The position numbers were made by a program, and so were the translations under genes. The notes under the pieces are model-generated. The model did no database searches. It was not told the origin of the DNA and was given only the letters and a program-made list of their open reading frames with translations. From NCBI GenBank assembly GCA_027021085.1, contig JALUVB010000261.1, positions 1 through 25,249 of the forward strand: a stretch of DNA of 25,249 bases, in the 5' to 3' direction. The stretch's first letter is position 1; each line of letters opens with the position of its first letter. Of this stretch, positions 23,720-25,249 are shown piece by piece. The stretch is from a bacterium (GTDB taxonomy: Bacteria; CAIJMQ01; JAADFP01).

Positions 23720-24201
23720 AATGGGGAATAATTTCCGATACACATGACAACCTTCCTTCTTTAAGGAAGGCAATAAATACTTTTAGAGAGCAGAACGTAG
23801 AAATCATCTTCCACGCGGGAGATTTCATCTCTCCTTTCACGGCGAGGTTGTTTGAGGGCTTTGCAGGCAGGCTTATCGGGGTTTTTGGCAATAACGATGG
23901 AGAAATAATTGGCTTGAAGAAGGCCTATGAAACAATAGGAGAAATTCACCAGGAGTTTTTCCTGGGGGAGGTGCAGGGCAAGAAAATATTTCTGACTCAC
24001 AAAGGAGATTTAATTCCCTGCATGGCAAAATCGGGTGATGTTGATATTCTTATTTATGGACATACTCACCGACAGGAAATAAAAAAATCAGGTAATTCAT
24101 TGATAATAAACCCGGGAGAATGCGGTGGCTGGTTAAGCCAGGAGTCCACCATAGCCCTCCTTGACCCGGAGAGTCTGGAAGCAAGAATCATTACCCTGTA
24201 G
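23716..24201 (+). CDS. Calcineurin-like metallophosphoesterase (YfcE/MJ0936 family)
   Basis: The 161-residue protein has the five phosphoesterase blocks in order: SDTHDN near residue 7, HAGDFISP near 35, GNND near 58, LTHKGD near 94 and GHTHRQE near 115. It ends NPGECGGWLSQESTIALLD, which is typical of the small YfcE/MJ0936 group. Members hydrolyse phosphodiesters, often tested with 2',3'-cyclic or model substrates, and the natural one is uncertain. ATG overlaps the speB stop as ATGA, so it is probably part of the polyamine transcript without an evident metabolic link. Confidence 0.92.
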   Translation: MKWGIISDTHDNLPSLRKAINTFREQNVEIIFHAGDFISPFTARLFEGFAGRLIGVFGNNDGEIIGLKKAYETIGEIHQEFFLGEVQGKKIFLTHKGDLIPCMAKSGDVDILIYGHTHRQEIKKSGNSLIINPGECGGWLSQESTIALLDPESLEARIITL

Positions 24202-24213
24202 CGAAAAGATTAA

Positions 24214-24975
24214 ATGCAATTTTTGCAAAGAGAGAAGCCGGTACTCCTGGTAGATACTCATTCTCACCTTTACGACATTCCCGACATGGAAACTGTCCTG
24301 GCGGAAGCCGAGAGAAGGGGGATAATTGTGTTAGGGGTAGGGGAGGAGAAAGTCTCAAACCAGAAAATTCTTGAAATCTCCCGTAAATTTCCTGGCCTGG
24401 TATATCCAGCCATAGGACTCCATCCTTTTCTTTTAAGTAAGCTGGAAGCGGAGGAGGAAATTGCCTGGTTAAAAGAGCATATTGAATCTGTTGCTGCCCT
24501 GGGAGAAATTGGGCTAGATTACAAGGGAGAAGTGGAACCTGAGAAGCAAAAAGAAGTTTTTAAGAGACTTCTCTCCCTGGCTGGGGAATACCATAAGCCA
24601 GTTATTATTCATTCCAGGAGGGCTGCCAGGGACTGCGTGGAACTCGTGAAAGGGATGGGTGTGGAAAAAGCAGTATTTCACTGGTTTTCGGGAAGTCCTT
24701 CCCTGGTAGGGGATATAGTTTCTGCCGGAGGCTATCTTTCAGTCAATCCTGCCATAGGTTACAGTCATGGATACAAAAGAGTGATTGAGAGAGCACCCCT
24801 GGAAAGGCTAATCCTGGAAACCGATAGCCCGGTTCCTTATAAAGGTAAGCCTACTACTCCGCTGGAAGTGATGCTTTCTTTACAGATGCTTTCTGAATTA
24901 AAAGGAATCCCCGAAGAAGATATTGCTTGCATTACCACAGAAAACTTCTTTTCCCTTTTTGCCCAGGTGAGCTGA
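24214..24975 (+). CDS. TatD-family metal-dependent hydrolase
   Basis: The 253-residue protein has a TIM-barrel metal site: DTHSH near residue 14, GEIGLDYKG near 95 (Glu), IIHSRRA near 130 (His), VFHWFSGS near 150 (His) and LETDSPVPYKG near 200 (Asp). TatD/YcfH proteins are 3'-5' nucleases or have D-aminoacyl-tRNA deacylase-like roles. It follows the phosphoesterase by 12 bases. ATG 24214 has a poor ribosome site; since conserved sequence begins within 12 residues, no later ATG fits. Length is typical. Confidence 0.92.
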   Translation: MQFLQREKPVLLVDTHSHLYDIPDMETVLAEAERRGIIVLGVGEEKVSNQKILEISRKFPGLVYPAIGLHPFLLSKLEAEEEIAWLKEHIESVAALGEIGLDYKGEVEPEKQKEVFKRLLSLAGEYHKPVIIHSRRAARDCVELVKGMGVEKAVFHWFSGSPSLVGDIVSAGGYLSVNPAIGYSHGYKRVIERAPLERLILETDSPVPYKGKPTTPLEVMLSLQMLSELKGIPEEDIACITTENFFSLFAQVS

Positions 24976-25013
24976 AACTCTGCCACGCTCTCCGTCAACA
25001 GGCTCTTCATTCC

Positions 25014-25128
25014 CTATTCACTGCTTACTATTCTGCATCTTCCCTCTCCCCCCCTGAACCACGTGGGGTTCAGGGTAAATAGTCTAAGGTCTATAGTCTA
25101 AAGTCTATGGTCTAACGTCTATGGTCTA
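25014..25128 (-). repeat. Heptamer repeat tract, inverted relative to the other tracts
   Basis: Read on the minus strand, seven perfect TAGACNN units fill 25128-25080: TAGACCA, TAGACGT, TAGACCA, TAGACTT, TAGACTA, TAGACCT, TAGACTA. Three more units of the other family lie at 25034-25014 (AGAATAG, TAAGCAG, TGAATAG). The unit sequences match the tracts at 1185-1299 and 14753-14857, but here they run opposite. The tract fills the gap between the TatD-family gene and the converging YraN-family gene. Confidence 0.8.
25052..25075. repeat. Perfect 9-bp hairpin inside the terminal repeat tract
   Basis: CCCTGAACC (25052-25060) pairs with GGTTCAGGG (25067-25075) around ACGTGG. There is no T-run on either side, so a bidirectional terminator for the two converging genes is possible but not shown. 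As at 14792, a hairpin separates the two heptamer families. Confidence 0.5.
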
Positions 25129-25133
25129 CAGTT

Positions 25134-25249
25134 TCACTCCTCAAACGGGAAAGCATTCTCAATCCATTCGATTGATTGCAAGCGGTTATCAGGCTGCAGG
25201 TTTACATATATTACGTCAAACCTGGCTTTAAAAGGTCTTCCCTTCTTTT
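25134..25249 (-). CDS. yraN: YraN/UPF0102-family protein, C-terminal part (partial)
   Basis: On the minus strand a frame enters from the right edge, reads KKGRPFKARFDVIYVNLQ and ends IEWIENAFPFEE before the TGA at 25136-25134. RFDV...I.NAF is the typical C-terminus of the UPF0102/YraN family, a restriction-endonuclease-like fold often near rnhB, with unclear function. The N-terminus with its nuclease core lies outside the window. The gene converges with the TatD-family gene. Confidence 0.75.
   Translation of the reverse strand, partial: KKGRPFKARFDVIYVNLQPDNRLQSIEWIENAFPFEE

Noticed and set aside
25052-25075. Bidirectional terminator between the TatD-family and YraN-family genes
   Set aside because: The 9-bp stem is perfect but lacks flanking T-runs, and it sits within repeat sequence, so I call it a hairpin only.

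Overview
The window reads as one contiguous piece of a bacterial chromosome of moderate GC content, probably from an uncultivated, anaerobic, diderm (two-membrane) lineage. A complete MlaE-MlaF-MlaD phospholipid transport set implies an outer membrane. An NrdG-type radical SAM activase and several uroporphyrinogen-decarboxylase-like (URO-D superfamily) proteins of the corrinoid/methyltransferase kind suggest anaerobic life. A pyruvoyl-enzyme polyamine operon and an unusual DUF4922 protein fit deep-branching candidate phyla (Omnitrophota-like lineages were considered), but I cannot fix the phylum by eye.

Layout. 1-1166: tail of an unknown gene, then a URO-D superfamily protein. 1167-2933: heptamer repeats, a LacI-type regulator with its own promoter/operator, and a second, orphan copy of that promoter/operator just behind the gene. 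2934-5906 (minus strand): a four-gene unit of SGNH hydrolase, radical SAM activase, second URO-D-like protein and four-helix membrane protein. 6061-12259 (plus): a tightly overlapping rpmF-plsX-fabH-fabD-fabG lipid cluster that runs directly into pheT; acpP, fabF and pheS are absent. 12281-13464: coiled-coil protein, Trm112-like zinc protein and GT2 glycosyltransferase. 13637-14758: folD with altered catalytic residues and a small membrane protein. 14753-15088: a scarred stretch of heptamer repeats, hairpins and the decayed C-terminus of another URO-D gene. 15132-16121: a DUF4922/HIT-like phosphorylase with apparently reversed domain order. 16145-21066: O-antigen-ligase-like/TPR protein followed by mlaE-mlaF-mlaD. 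21179-23719: a complete route from arginine to spermidine (speH, pdaD, speE, speB). 23716-24975: a YfcE/MJ0936-like phosphoesterase and a TatD-family nuclease. 25014-25249: inverted heptamer repeats and the C-terminus of a YraN-family protein on the minus strand.

How the parts work together. The fab cluster supplies acyl chains and, through PlsX, acyl-phosphate for phospholipids. MlaEFD, whose MlaD carries a long helical segment and a possible C-terminal beta-barrel, would move lipids between membranes. The Wzy-like protein, GT2 enzyme and Trm112-like protein point to surface glycan work. The polyamine operon is self-contained. Most genes within each block overlap by a few bases (ATGA, TTGA or GTGA junctions), so the blocks are probably polycistronic.

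The most noteworthy points are the twin promoter/operator around the LacI gene, two families of 7-bp repeats at several intergenic sites, the FolD active-site changes, the DUF4922 domain order, the MlaD architecture and the URO-D pseudogene. I saw no tRNA, rRNA, CRISPR array, insertion sequence or phage gene.
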